From Dipteronia dyeriana (lineage: Eukaryota > Streptophyta > Magnoliopsida > Sapindales > Sapindaceae): a stretch of DNA of 64,000 nucleotides. Both the position numbers and the translations under genes were made by a program. The stretch covers positions 64,243,192-64,307,191 of the forward strand of contig CM065300.1 in the NCBI GenBank assembly GCA_032871835.1, in the 5' to 3' direction. Positions 35,724 to 49,717 of the stretch are shown here, piece after piece. Below the pieces are notes generated by a model. That model was not told where the DNA came from. It worked only from the letters and a program-made list of their open reading frames with translations, and did no database searches. Each line of letters opens with the position of its first letter. Within the stretch, counting starts at the first letter, position 1.

Positions 35724-36425
35724 TAACAAACAAAAGAAAATGGGTGAAGATATGTTTTTCTGCTCTGTGAAATGCAATTGGCAAGCAAAGTTTGGTGCGA
35801 GAAACAAGACGAAAAAAAAACATATACATATATACTGTGCTTCGTGTGCAGTGAACAAAAGAGTTATATATTTTTTCAATTCTCTCTACATCCTCCATTC
35901 AAGTTTCTCAGACTATGACGCGCCCACACGCAGTTACCAATCACGGTAGATAGCGAGAAAGATCAAGTAGTTTGTTAGGATTATGCTCGGTAGTAAGAGT
36001 GTAATATTGTAATTAACAATCTTTTCATATGAATAAAGTGATTTCAATTTTAACAAATCTTATAGCATTTATAGTTTTATTATTATAATTGTCAAAAGTA
36101 AATAATCATAAGGTCAAAAGACTATGAGAAAAGAAGAATTGTTCACACATCTAGATATGTATGAGGTAGACACAATTCTTTAGTTAGTCTTGAATAATAT
36201 TCACAACTTAAGATAGAAGGTTGGGCGCCTTTATCTTGTCAAAGTTGTAGAATCTTTTGCTAGCATTTGTGTGGGATCAAATGTGTTATGATGAGTCTAA
36301 AATCATCAAAGTGTGGTGTCTTTGGGTAAAAGAATCTAGTGCGCTGGGTGCATTGAATAGGATCACAGTGAAATACTTTATCTAGAACCGTCAATAGATA
36401 AAAAAAAACTCATTTAAAAACAAAC

Positions 36426-36955
36426 TGATATAGAACAAGTGGCTGAGTCCTATATGGCTTGGTGAGACCATCCTAAATCTAAGATTAAATTACCTTAATT
36501 GAAGGGAATCGGCGAGATCTTCAGAATTCAACACCTATGGTGTTGTGGCACGTCCATTTTCGGCCAAATTCTATCATTTAGGCCCCGAAATCGCAATTCT
36601 TTCCTTTTTGGGAAATTTCCATTTTTGTCATAAGTTGACTTTGACAAGCCAGAATCATCTACCGTTAATTCCGGCTTGTTTATGGTCGTTAGTATATTTT
36701 ATTTCCGTAACTTTTGTGATTTCGCTATTTTTGGCAGTTTCACTATTTATGGCAGCTTTTGATATGTAATCCCATTTTTTGTCCAACAAGGATTCGGGTT
36801 AGGGTCTTTTGCTTTAAATAACCTTGTAAGCTGAAAGGCTCAAATAGCTTATTATTCAATAAATTTTCTAAAGTTTTAACTTTATTTTGGTGGATTCCAG
36901 TTTTTCAAAAGAATTTAGACGTCGGTCCAATTCTAGTTACGTTTTCACTGCGTTT
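36426..36955 (+). repeat. Gypsy-2 5' LTR
   Basis: TGATATAGAACAAGTGG start, matched to TGATGTATAACAAGTGG at 41435. Contains the repeated phrases CGCTATTTTTGGCAGTTTC and CTATTTATGGCAG near 36720-36760. A TTTAAATA candidate TATA element lies at about 36813. The LTR end has lost the CA terminus (aligned with CATCA of the right LTR). Confidence 0.85.
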
Positions 36956-36957
36956 TT

Positions 36958-36970
36958 TGGTATCAAAGCA
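36958..36970 (+). other. Gypsy-2 primer binding site
   Basis: TGGTATCAAAGCA, two bases after the LTR, a methionine-tRNA-type primer site with A for G at one position. Same type as used by plant chromoviruses. Confidence 0.8.
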
Positions 36971-36987
36971 CGGATTTACCGATCTCG

Positions 36988-38180
36988 ATGTCAACTAACA
37001 GAGCAGGAGACAGAAACCCTATGGATGGTGATCGTGGGGTGGAGGCCTTGTGGACAGTGGTGGAGGAACAACGACAACAGTTAAGGGAGATTCATGAACT
37101 GCTTATCGGGATGAACCTCAATGCTAATAGCAGGCAGCTTCAACCAGATAACATAGTACTAGCTGAGGGATTTGCCCGAGGCTAACTTGTTAATAGAGGA
37201 CGTCCCCCTCGTCATCAACCTGATTGCGAGGATGCCTCTGAAGACGAAGGAGATAGAGGATATGGTGTTATTCAACCAGTGAGACGATCCAGAGAGCATG
37301 ACGACTACCGGTTGAAGGCAGATCTTCCAAGCTTTAATGGAAATCTACGAATAGAAGATTTTCTTCAATGGATCACCGAAGTAGAGTGGTTCTTCGAGAT
37401 GATGGAGTTTCCAGAAGAGAAGATGGTCAGATTTCTCTCCTTTAGGCTGTAAGGAGTGGCTACAGTCTGGTGGGATCAATTGCAGAAGAACTGTCAGCGA
37501 CAAGGAAAGGCCATTGCAAGAACCTGGCGTAGAATGAAACAGCTAATGATGGGTAAGTTTCTGCCACCGGACTATGAGCAATATTTATTCCAGTTGCTTC
37601 AAAATTGCTCGTAGGGGACCAAGTCGGTGTTTGATTACACAACATAATTTTCCAGGCTCTCAGAGTGAAATAATCTGAGTGAAACAGAGGGGCAACGTGT
37701 AGCCAGATATCTCAACGGGTTGAGGCCCTCACTTAGAGATAAGATCGGACTGCAAGTGCTGTGGACTGTGGATGAAGCTCATAATGTGGCGCTAAAGGCC
37801 GAATTGATGGAACATAGAGTTGGAAACCCTGGTTTTCGGAGGAACAATCCTGAGTCATCATTCCGTAACAGAGACAAGGGTGTTCAATCATCGGTTCTAG
37901 CAAACCAACCATAAAGAGTTAATGGAGAAGAGGGTAGTAGTAACAGTCAAACAACAGCGCCAACCAATAGAAACGTGCCTAGAAATCCGAATCCAAATCC
38001 GTATGCTAGGCCTACACCAGAAACTTGTTACAGATGTAGAAAACCTGGTCATCATTAGAATGCCTGTCCTAATCGTCGACCAGTAAATTAGGTAGAAGGA
38101 TGTGAAGAAGATCTAGATGTTCCTGACTCTGAAGAAGAAGGTGATTTTTATGAGGGAGCAGAATTTGCTGAAGAAGATGG
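36988..38180 (+). pseudogene. gag: Gypsy-2 gag, decayed
   Basis: Starts at ATG 36988 (MSTNRAGDRNP). The capsid core reads [20 protein letters not shown] (about 37305-37365), then [12 protein letters not shown] and ATVWWDQLQ (37450-37485), the classical retrotransposon-gag pattern. It continues with [14 protein letters not shown] (37711-37752). A nucleocapsid knuckle CYRCRKPGHH.NAC (about 38028-38070) has CX2CX4H4C spacing but a stop in the middle. Stops occur at about 37182, 37450, 37612 and 37912. An acidic tail precedes protease. Confidence 0.85.
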
Positions 38181-38189
38181 TGAGTAGGT

Positions 38190-38592
38190 TAATTGTGTGG
38201 TGCAACGAGTGTTGTACGCACCAAAACAAGAGGACCTTAGTCAACGTAACAATATATTTTGATCTTGCTGCACAATCAGTCAAAAAGTCTATGACCTGAT
38301 CGTGGACAGTGGAAGTTGCAAGAACTTTGTCACAAAGAGGTTGGTGGAAGATCTAAAGTTGCCAACCGAGAAATATCCCAATCCATATATAATTGGCCCG
38401 ATCAAGAAGGGACCGACAGTAAAGATTACTGATATTTGTCGTGTTCCTATTTCTATTGGTAAGATATATAAGGAGGATGTAGTTTGTGATGTGATTGATA
38501 TGGATGCTATCCATGTATTGTTGGGTTGGCCATGGCAGTATGATGTTGATATTACTTATAAGGGTCGGGATAACACTTATTTATTTACTTGA
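38190..38592 (+). pseudogene. Gypsy-2 aspartic protease
   Basis: The retropepsin active site [12 protein letters not shown] (about 38297-38332) keeps the catalytic Asp-Ser-Gly. Following blocks are [20 protein letters not shown] and [20 protein letters not shown] (the family ILLGRPW motif with R changed to W). Open frame 38302-38592; the upstream part has stops near 38186 and 38262. It is one of the least damaged domains in the window. Confidence 0.85.
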
Positions 38593-38610
38593 GGGTCACA
38601 TAAAATTGCT

Positions 38611-39590
38611 ATGACTCCTTCCAAACGTCAGACAGTGCCTAACAAGCCCTCTGTAGTGGAGAAGCAGTCTTTTCTAACTGTGACCGGATCTGACACAGAA
38701 TTCGTGACAGATGTTAAGAATGCACAGGAGATCTATGCTTTAATGGTTAAAGCTCTGGTGGTAGAGGAGAAAGAAACATCGACCGTAACTGTTCCTGAGA
38801 AAATACATCCGTTGCAAGAACAATTCAGGGACATTACTTCAGAAGATTTGCCCAACAACTTACCTCCATTAAGAGACATTCAGCACCATATAGATCTTAT
38901 ATCTGGGGCGAGTTTGCCCAATATGCCACATTACTGGATGATTCCAAAGGAGAATGAGATTCTGCGGGAGAAAATAGAAGAATTATTGCAAAAGGGTTTC
39001 ATACGCGAAAGCATGAGCCCGTGTGCAGTTCCTGCATTGCTGACACCAAAGAAGGATGAGAGTTGGCGTATATGCGTGGACAGTTGAACTATCAAGTACC
39101 GATTCCCGATTCCCCGCTTAGATGACATGTTAGATCAACCGGAGGGTTCAAAGCAATTTTCAAAGATTGATCTACGTAGTGGGTATCACCAAACTCGGGT
39201 CAGACCTGGGGATGAATGGAAAACGGCGTTCAAAAGCAAGGATAGTTTGTATGAGTTGTTGGTCATGCCCTTTGGTTTATCAAACGCACCCAGTACTTTC
39301 ATGCGAGTGATGAATTAGGTATTGAGGCATTTTATGGGAAAGTTGTTGTGGTTTATTTCGATGACATTCTTATTTATAGTAAGACTGAAGAAGAGCATGT
39401 TGAGCGGTTGTGAGAGGTGTTAAAAGTTTTACAAGAAAATCAGTTGTTTTTTAATCTGAAGAAATGCAATTTTATGACCAACAGTTTGTTATTTTGGGGT
39501 TATGTAGTGAGTTCAAAAGGAATTCATGTGGACGAAGAAAAGGTGTGAGCAATTCGAGAATGGCCTGCGCCAAAAACTGTAAGTGAAGTT
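38611..39590 (+). pseudogene. pol: Gypsy-2 reverse transcriptase
   Basis: Spacer then [21 protein letters not shown] (38884), [40 protein letters not shown] (39016) and VDS, a stop, then [50 protein letters not shown]. After a frame change near 39318 the catalytic box [11 protein letters not shown] is present around 39350-39382, with both aspartates kept. LKKCNF and GYVVSSKGIHVDEEKV follow. Stops at about 39085, 39316, 39411 and 39547. Confidence 0.87.
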
Positions 39591-40234
39591 CATAGATTTC
39601 ATATTTAGCTACTTTCTATCGCCGGTTTATTCAAAATTTCAGCACAGTCATGGCACCGATAACAGAATGCATGAAGAAGGGTCGGTTTCAGTGGGGAGAA
39701 GAAGTAGAGATGAGTTTTGCATTAATCAAGGAGAAATTATGTACTGCACTAGTATTGGCTCTACCCAATTTTGAGAAGATTTTTGAAGTGGATGCTAGCG
39801 GGGTGGGAATTGGAGTTGTGCTGTCCCAAGTAAAGTGACCAATAGCTTTCTTTAGCGAGGAATTAAGTGAAGCTCGCCAGAAGTGGCGTACTTATGATCA
39901 GGAGTTCTACTCAGTGGTCCGAGCCGTGAAGCACTGAGAATATTACCTATTACAGAGGGAGTTTGTATTGTACACCGACCATCAAGCTTTGAAGTTTATC
40001 AACAGTCAGAAGAACTTGGACAACATGCATGTCAGGTGGGCCACTTTTCTTCAGAAATTTCCTTTTGTTATCAAGCACAAATCAGGGGTTCTGAACCGAG
40101 TTACTGATGCATTGAGCCGTCGTGTCACCCTGCTCGTAACCCTAGCTTATGAGATTGTTGAGTTTGATTCTCTGAAGGAGTTGTATGAAGAGGATAAGGA
40201 TTTCAAAGAAATCTTTGTCCAGGTGTATTGAAAA
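39590..40234 (+). pseudogene. pol: Gypsy-2 RNase H
   Basis: [19 protein letters not shown] (39651) opens the connection; [18 protein letters not shown] (39783) has the first catalytic Asp. EARQKWRTYDQEFYSVVRAV follows, then [20 protein letters not shown] (39966), and [13 protein letters not shown] (40099) where ADALSRR is usual. Stops at about 39836 and 39936. The frame continues to 40231 into the spacer before integrase. Confidence 0.85.
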
Positions 40235-41434
<1,200 letters not shown>

Positions 41435-41444
<10 letters not shown>

Positions 41445-41963
41445 CAAGTGGCTGAGTTCTACATGGCTTGGTGGGACCATCCGTAATCTAAATTAAATGA
41501 CCTTAATTGAAGGGAATCGGCGAGATCTTCAGAAGTCAAAACCTTCGATGTTGAGGCACGTCCATTTTCGGCCAAATTCCATCATTTACGCCCCGAAATT
41601 GCAATTATTTCCTTTTTGGGAAATTTCCATTTTTGTCATAAGTTGACTTTGACAAGCCAGAATCTTCTACCTTTAATTTCGACTTGTTTATGGTCGTTAG
41701 AATATTTTATTTCCGTATTTTTTGTGATTTCGCTATTTTTGGCAGTTTCGCTATTTATGGCAGCTTTTGATATGTAATTTCGTTTCATGTCCAACAAGGA
41801 TTCGGGTTAAGGTCTTTCGCTTTAAATAACCTTTTTAGCCGAAAGGCTCAAATAGCTTATTATTCAAAAAAAATTCTAAAGTTTTAACTTTATTCTGGTG
41901 AATTCCAGTTTTTCAAAAGAATTTAGACGTTGGTCTAATTCTAGCTACATTTTCACTGCATCA
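41435..41963 (+). repeat. Gypsy-2 3' LTR
   Basis: 529 bp, TGATGTATAACAAG to CACTGCATCA, closely matching 36426-36955 with few differences. Its first ten bases encode the end of the pol frame. Confidence 0.87.
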
Positions 41964-43293
41964 CAATCAGAGAGTCTATCTCAATCCTGAGATAAATGAT
42001 GGACTTGTGGTTGCAAGTGTTATCATTTGAGCTACCAATGAGTATGATTATAAAGCATAGTCTATCCTCGATAGTTTGGTGGTATTCATTTGTTAATCGA
42101 TAGAGGACTTCATTTATAGATATGGACATCATGACTCCATTTATTAAATGAGAGTAGAATATCATCATATGGATGTTTTGAGGTATTGGATATTAAATCT
42201 TAACGTTAAGTTTTCAATAGTGTCTATTGAAACATGGCTTCAGGACAAGTCAAAATATCCAAGTTCAAAATGTGGTCATATGAGTAAATATGGTAACTTG
42301 GAGAGTTATAGACGGTCTATGAGCTCTTGGTGATTACTGGTATTCTTCACGAAGATACACTTTCTCCAATAAGGTTGTCTAGGGTATGAATGAGTAACAT
42401 CAACTTATTCTATCTTTATTTAAGAGTTCAATTTTAGTTCTTTAGTGGAATGAACTAAAATTAAATAGATCGGACCTAGGTGAATCATTTGTTGATTGTG
42501 ATTGGGTTGTTTCTTTTAGATCTTAAATTTAGATAGCCCGCCAAGATCCCCTAATCCACACGAACTTGCATGGATCACTCGAAATATTCTACCGGACCAA
42601 TTTAGGGGTCCACCTAGAATTGTATTAAGGTATGTGAACTTATTTCTTTTTGTAAGAATAGGTCTAGTTCACATGTGGATTTTTTTATTAAGGTCCAATG
42701 GATTTAATAAAGTAAGAAAAATAATATATTACCCTTATATATGGTATGGGCGGCAAGGCTATTGACAATAGCTTAAATATATTATTTTATTTTATTATTT
42801 AATTAAATAGAAATTCATTAATTTGTTGATTACTTAATTATTTAACTAAAAGTCAAATCTTTTTCTTAGTACGAGATGGTCTCCTGAAACTATGCTATTG
42901 TTGGTAGTATAGTTAATGTTAAAGACTATATTTGATAAGTAGATAAATAAAATGAATTATTTTTCTAGTCATATTAGGAAGTCTTTAATATGGTTACAAA
43001 TACATTATTGAGTTGGATTAGGAGTCTTGGTTGAGGATAGAATTCTTTTTTTAAAAGGATTCTTAACCACCAAGTAAATCTACCTAAGAAAAGGATTCTT
43101 AACTACCAAGTAAATCCTTCTTAGGAAATGATTTGTGATCCTAATCTATATCATATAAAATTTGGCCAGCCCATATATATATACAAAAGGATATAATTCC
43201 TTTAAGATAAGGATTCTTAACTACCAAATAAATCCACCTAAGGAAAGGATTCTTGCCAACCAAGTAAATCCTCTTAGGAAAGGATTTATGATC

Positions 43294-43300
43294 ATATATA

Positions 43301-43362
<62 letters not shown>
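43294..43362. repeat. (TA)n(TG)n microsatellite in Copia-A solo LTR
   Basis: TA repeats to about 43316 then TG repeats to 43362, at the point where other Copia-A LTRs have a short ATATATAT tract. A similar TA-only expansion occurs at 47418-47452 in Copia-A2. Confidence 0.95.
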
Positions 43363-44238
43363 TTTTCGGCCATGCTAGGTAATTTTCAAGAGATAATTTG
43401 GCATAGCAAGAGAGAATTTTGAGGGAGAAACAATAGTTTTTGCTCTAGACAAAATTCAATCAACTCATAGAAAAAGGGTGTGGAATTCGCCCAAGGAGAA
43501 AAGAGAAAAAGAGAACGTTTTTGTTTTCGATAGTACACTAGTATCCTTTACATCAAAAGGGTTTTGTGTACAACATCGAATCAAGGTTCACACGAGTTTC
43601 AATCAAATTGATTGATAATTGACAAGTGGCCGGACGTTCTTGATTTTTCTCTTAGAGGATATTTGTAACTAACAACGAAATAGATTTTGTTTGTTTCCAT
43701 CCTCAGGTATACAATTTAAAGAAAGGGAGCCAACACTCCTAGTTGATTCACGTTCTTAATTGGATTGGAAGATCTTGTGGAATCAATTCGACTCTTGTTC
43801 AATCGTCATGAGAAAAAGGTACGACACTTTTATATACGTCAATTAATCTAGGGTTAAGGTTCTCGTTGCATAAAGGGACATTTTTTTATTTATACGCAAA
43901 CCCTAATTTCGTTTTTAACACATCTTCGTTGCGTTTCTAAACCATTTTTTTCCATACATGGTTAAGATAGGAGCATATCGTAAAGTGAAGGAGCCTCCAA
44001 ACATTGGTAAGATTGGTTCAGACAAGAGCATATCGTAAATTGAAGAAGCCTCCAAACATTGGTAAGGCTTTCTTCTTCTAATTATGTCGATTTCAATTTC
44101 CTGTGTTTACACATTGTATGTATTAGTTTCGAAAAATAATTACGATCCCAAGTTCACTAGTCCTATATACAGATTATGATCTGTATAAAAATTTTAAAAC
44201 CTACTTCCGCTGCGTTACCAGTTAACGCGGTTCCAACA

Positions 44239-44795
44239 AATTAGATGTCTCCAAAAGCCAGGGGTCAACTTGAGAGGAGCTAGTTACAGGGCATTGAGAG
44301 CCGGTCAGAGGGTAGGGTGAACATGAAGCCTGACCCCATTCTCGAGAGCTACGATGTGGATCAATAGCTCACCATTAGAAGGGGAAATTACATTGTAGTT
44401 CTTGAAAGGAACGGAGATGGTGACGCTGTAAGGAATGCGTACTTGACCTTCAAACAATTAATCAATCTCGGGTCAGTGATAGTATCCGGGATGATCTAGA
44501 TGTTGTAGGGAAGAATTTACACCAAAAGGGTACCAATAACCATAGATGGACCCCCACCGACCGTAGCAACATTGGATTCTTTATCTGAATCTTTGTCGAC
44601 CAAGTTCAGAGGTTCCTCGGGTTTGTTAAAGAAATCGGACCCAATTGAAACATTCCTACTCGAGCGGCGACGTTGTGGGTTTGGAGGAGAATCCTCGCTG
44701 TCGAAATCTTTTCACGCTCACTTCCCGTGAGCATGACTAGAGACCTCTTTACCTTCTGCCATAAGGTCAACTATATCATGACTAGACTTCGACAT
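44239..44795 (-). pseudogene. Gypsy-1 antisense ORF, 5' part
   Basis: On the minus strand an ATG at 44795 opens MSKSSHDIVDLMAEGKEVSS, then a stop at about 44720 and a Ser/Pro/Arg-rich acidic stretch (DSEDSPPNPQRRRSS, NKPEEPLNLVDKDSDKESN). It reaches the X2 junction at 44239 and continues at 34148. Position between integrase and 3' LTR, opposite to gag-pol, agrees with the antisense ORFs described in Tat elements. The protein's role is not established. Stops near 44720, 44513 and later show decay. The start is chosen because it lies downstream of a TATA-like box and no other in-frame ATG precedes the conserved part. Confidence 0.6.
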
Positions 44796-44926
44796 AGTGA
44801 TGAGAAATTTTAAGTTCGATGAAAGAAAGATTGAGATCTCACTCGAGAATGCGAAGAAAGAAGGGATTTTTAGAAAGTTTAAATTTGAAGGAATAAGAAG
44901 TGTGAGAAGGAAGATGATGTGACCGG

Positions 44927-44935
44927 GTTTAAATA
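44927..44935 (-). promoter_or_regulatory. Candidate TATA box for the antisense ORF
   Basis: Minus strand TATTTAAAC in CCTATTTAAACCCGG, about 130 bp upstream of the ATG at 44795, leaving a pyrimidine-rich leader of about 100 bases. 44796-45199 otherwise holds no recognised gene; the small frame at 44879-45079 has no domain. Confidence 0.45.
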
Positions 44936-45199
44936 GGAAAGAGTGGAACAGTAACCAGTAACTTTGGTAACAGAAGCAAGCAGGAAGGTGAGATCTTCGG
45001 TGAAGGTTACCTCGATTCTCCGGGATTGATGTAACACAGTCAGATTATTTTGAAAAATACAACGTTCCATGCTCGCCATGTGTTCATTTGCATTTAATGA
45101 GAGGATTCTCTCTTTGGTTCTGGCGACCGAAAGAGAGGGAAAATTTCCCTAATCAAATAGGGAATCTGACTCTAACCCCAACTTAATCACTGGTGTTCA

Positions 45200-45213
45200 A
45201 GTCAGAAGGGACT
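45200..45213 (+). other. Probable polypurine tract of Gypsy-1
   Basis: AGTCAGAAGGGACT, purine-rich, directly before the LTR start at 45214. Confidence 0.5.
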
Positions 45214-45765
45214 TGTATTAATAACTGAATTTGGCTAGGAACAAAAGGTAAATTTTTCACTCTCCTAGCCAGGGTCTAAATCCGAGATTACACAGTAGGG
45301 AACCGAGGTTCTCGGGGTGGAGCTACCTAAGACCCTACAGAAGTAAGGTGAGGTCTTTACACCTTAGGAATACCCCAACTGAAGCCTGGCGTGATCAAAT
45401 CTAGCTCCTTACATCGAAAAAAGAACCCGAGGCAAGATCAATACGGGGAGACCTGAACTCACCAAGATCGAGATATATTATGACCTGCCTAGAAACATGT
45501 TACCACTTTCACTTATAGTGACTCTCTATTTCTCTTTGGGGGAATTGAATCTATCCAAGCAGGTAGGAGGAAGCTCGTAAAGCTTTGTTACCACTAAATA
45601 GTGCCAACATAATCAAGTAAAGCTCCAAAAGGGACCCGAAAAGGTCAGACCAAGCTCCTAATACCAAGACAAGAACATAAATGTACCTCGCCATTCAAGA
45701 TATCGAACACCATATTTGATGACCTCCATGATACATCTCACTAAGGCAGTATACAGGATCACCTT
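45214..45765 (+). repeat. Gypsy-1 3' LTR, first part
   Basis: TGTATTAATAACTGAATTTGG start; matches 3017-3608 of the 5' LTR including TCTCCTAGCCAGGGTC and ACCTGAACTC blocks. Cut at ACCTT (45761-45765) by Copia-A2; the 5' LTR shows that CACTCTCC should follow. The rest is expected beyond the window. Confidence 0.8.
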
Positions 45766-47415
45766 TGTTGGGATTATGCTCGATAGCAAGAGTGTAATAA
45801 TGTATTTGACAATCTTTTCATATTAATAAAGTGATTTCTAGTTTAACAAATCTTATAGCATTTATAGTTTAATTATTATAATTGTCAAAAGTAAATAATC
45901 ATAAGGTCAAAAGACTATGAGAAAAGAATAATTGTTTATACATCTAGATATGTATGAGGTAGACACATTTCTTTAGTTAGTCTTGAATAATATTCACAAC
46001 TTAAAATAAAAGGTTAGGCGCCTTTATCTTGTTAAATTTGTAGATCCTTTTGCTAGCTGTTGAGAGGGATCAAATGTGTTATGATGAGAATAAATCAACA
46101 AAGTATGGTGTGTTTGGGCAAAAGAATCTAGTGCACTAGGTGCATTGAATTGGATCACAATGAAATACTTTATCTAGAACCATCAATGGATACAAGTTTT
46201 TCATTTGAAGACAATCGAAGTGTCTATCTCAATCCTGAAATAAATGATGGACTTATGGTTACATGTGTTATCATTTGAGCTATCAATGAGGTTATATAGC
46301 AAAATCTATCCTTGATAGTTTGGTGGTATTTATTTGTTAATCGATAAAGGACTTCATTTATAGATATGGACATCGTGGCTCCATTTATTAAATGAGAGTA
46401 GAATATCATCATATGGATATTTTAAGGTATTGGATATTAAATCTTAACGTCATGTTTTCAATATTGTCTATTGAAACATGGCTTCTGGACAAGTCAAAAA
46501 ATCCAAGTTCAAAAGTTGGTCATATGAGTAAATATGGTAACTTGGAGAGCTATAGACAGTGTATGAGCTCTTGGCGATTACTGATATTCTTCACGAGGAT
46601 ACATTTTCTCCAATATGGTTGCCTAGGGTATGAATGAGTAACATCAACTTATTATATCTTTTTTAAGAGTTCAATTTTAGTTTTTTAGTGGAATGAACTA
46701 AAATTAAATAGATCGGACCTAAGTGAATCATTTGTTGAATGTGATTGGGTTGTTTCTATTGGAGCTTAAATTTAGATAGCCCGCCAAAATCCTCAATCCA
46801 TACGAACTTACATGGATCACTTGATATATTATACCAGACCAATTTAGGGGTCCATCTAGAATTGTATTAAGGCACGTGAACTTGTTTCTTTTTGTAAGAA
46901 TATGTCTAGTTCACATGTGGGCTTTTTATGAAGGTTCAATGGATTTAATAAAATAAGAAAAATAATATATGGCTCATATATATATGTGTTGGGCGGCAAG
47001 GCTAATTAGAATAGCCTAATTATTTTATATTATTTTATTATTTAATTAAATAGAAATTAATTAATTTGGTGATTAATTAATTATTTAATTAAAAGTCAAA
47101 ATCTTTTTCTTGTAGAAGATGGTCTCCTAATATTATACTATTGTTGGTAGTATAATTAATATTAAAGACTATATTTGATAAGTAGATAAATAAAAGTAAT
47201 TATTTATCTAATCAAATTAGGATGTCTTTAATATGATTACAAATACATTATTGAGTTGGATTAGGAGTCTTGGTGTAGGATAGATCTCCTTTTAGAAAAG
47301 GATTCTTAACCACCAAGCAAATCCACCTAAGGAAAGTATTCTTAACAACCAAGTAAATCCTTCTTAGGAAAGGATTTGTGATCCTAATATATTTTCTATG
47401 AAGATTTTGGTCAGC

Positions 47416-47456
<41 letters not shown>

Positions 47457-48206
47457 TAAGAGGATAGAATTTCTTTTAGGAAAGGATTCTTAACTACCAA
47501 ATAAATCCACCTAAGGAAAGAATTTTTGTCAACCAAGTAAATCCTTCTTAGCAGAGGATTTATGATCCTATATATATATGTTTGTTAATTTCGGCCAGCC
47601 TAAGGTGATTTCATAGAATTAATTTCGGCCAACCCTAGTCATTTAGAGAGAAGATTTCAGCTACCATAGAAATTTTAAGGGAGAAAAATATGATTTTACT
47701 CTAGACAAAATACGATCAACTCTAAGAAATAGTGTGAGATTCGGCAAAGAAGAAAAGGAAGAAAGAACGTTTAGTTTTCGATAGTACACTAGTAGCCTTT
47801 ACATAAAAATGTTTTGTGTACAACATCGAATCAAGGTTCACGCGAATTTCAATCAAATTGATTGATAATTCACAGGTGACCTAACGTTCTTTGTTTTCTT
47901 CTTGAAGGATTATTGTAACTAACAAAGAGAAAGATTTTGTTTGTTTCCATCCTCAGGTATACAATTTAAAGAAAGGGAGCCCACACTCCTAGGTGATTCA
48001 TATTCGTGATTGGATTAAAAGATCTTATGGAATTAATTCGGCGCTTGTTCAATCGTCACGAGAAAAAAGGTACACTACTTTTATATACATCAATTAATCT
48101 AGGGTTAATGTTCTTGTTATTGAAAAAGGGAAAATTTTAATTTATACCGAAACCATAATTTTATAAAAAATTTCTACGCTTCCGCTGCGCGAAATTTATC
48201 CCTACA
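45766..48206 (+). repeat. Copia-A2 5' LTR
   Basis: 2441 bp, TGTTGGGATTATGC to TATCCCTACA, aligned with the other Copia-A LTRs. Internal TA tract at 47418-47452. The end is followed by a primer site. Confidence 0.88.
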
Positions 48207-48208
48207 AT

Positions 48209-48545
48209 TGGTATCAGAACCAAGTTGTACCCTTGATTAATTGATGTATGTGTTCGTGAATCTTTTTCTTTTTATTGTATATATGCATGTTTTAAAAAGA
48301 GATGACACTCTAGGTATTCACATATATATTTACATTAGAATGTATGGATATATATATATGTTTTATATGTGGTTTGTTATTGCTCAATTTTGGTCATAGA
48401 ATTTCAATGTATTTTTGTTTTGGGATTGTAACAAGAAGGGTAGTCTATCATCGCCATAATTTCTTTCTTGGTAGCTTCTATGTATTTTTGTTTATTTTGT
48501 TGTTGTAATAAAAAAAAACTACAGTATTTTTTTATAATTCTTCTG
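48209..48545 (+). other. Copia-A2 primer site and leader start
   Basis: TGGTATCAGAACC primer site, then about 325 bp of leader matching 10349-10690 of Copia-A1. It breaks at TATAATTCTTCTG, where Copia-B begins. The remaining ~1.2 kb of leader and start of gag are missing from this copy. Confidence 0.8.
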
Positions 48546-49717
48546 TGATTTTGGATCACAAACCTTGTGCACTAATCACATAGCCACAAGCTTAACCAAC
48601 AATGAAGAGATAATGGCAACCTAAGTGAATATGCAACAATATTCTATATGCAAAAATGCTAGGTCAAGACATTCATGCTTATCTAGGATTAATAATGACA
48701 ATTAAAGAAAATCCTAGATATCAATGTTTTAAATGCAAAGGCAAGAAGAATTAGGTAGAAGGATAAAACCGTCCTAAATTCTAGCTATCACAAATTAACG
48801 CATCTCACCTAACAGTCAATACTCAAGCATGTCATGAAAGCAATTAAACATTCAAACAAGCATTTAATATGCAATAAAGACTAAAACCCTAGGCATACAT
48901 GTCTTTGTAATGAAACTATGAGGTCTAGAGCATGTAGAAGTTACCTAGTCAAGAAGAAGATGATGCTCCATGCTTGAATGATCCTAGAATGAAGCTAGAT
49001 GATCATGAGATGAAGTTAGGTTGAGTAAAGATGAGTGTTTGGGAGTCCCTCTCTCTCTAGAAAAACTAAGAACACATAAAAATGGCTTCTTGGACTCATA
49101 TAAACAAAGAGAAGAGAATAGAACAAATATATATGATGCCCTACACCAAATGGCATCGTTTTGGGCTTAAAGCAACCAAATCCCGTCAGAACCACTGACC
49201 GTACCGCGGTCCAGGTAAGTGTCCAAACAGCGGCACAAAGAGCCCGATCTGTAGGCCGCTGTGCATGCGGTGTGCACAGACCGCGATCTAGACATCATGC
49301 AACGTCTGTGAAACTCTGCTGATCACGGCATATACAACAAGCACAGACAGCCGTAGCCACAACGTGCAACCTCTGGTAAACACAGTTGTGCAGGCCGCGG
49401 CGAGGGCACTGCACTAAGAGCGGTCTAAACCCGAAATAGAGGAAAAAATCCTCTTTTTAAGGCACAAACATACATTCAACACTCAAGCAAGAATTAAGAC
49501 ACACAAGGTGGCAAATAAGCATATATGCAAGATAATTAAAATAAAATGCATGAGTGTGTGTGTGCACTAAAACCTCTTCAATGAAAGTTAAGCAGGTGAT
49601 TTTACCTTTGATGCTTAAGCTTGGTTATGAACAATGAAGCCCTAAACTACCCTTACGTATAGATCCGTAAATGTGGCTATCAACGAAATAAGCCAATCAA
49701 ACACCGAGGAACTTACA
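48546..49717 (-). repeat. Copia-B 3' LTR, end truncated
   Basis: Minus strand starts TGTAAGTTCCTCGG at 49717 and matches 57738-56568 throughout, including a GC-rich block with CCGCGG-type palindromes (49190-49430). It stops at 48546, where the right LTR continues another 325 bp to its CA end. Confidence 0.87.
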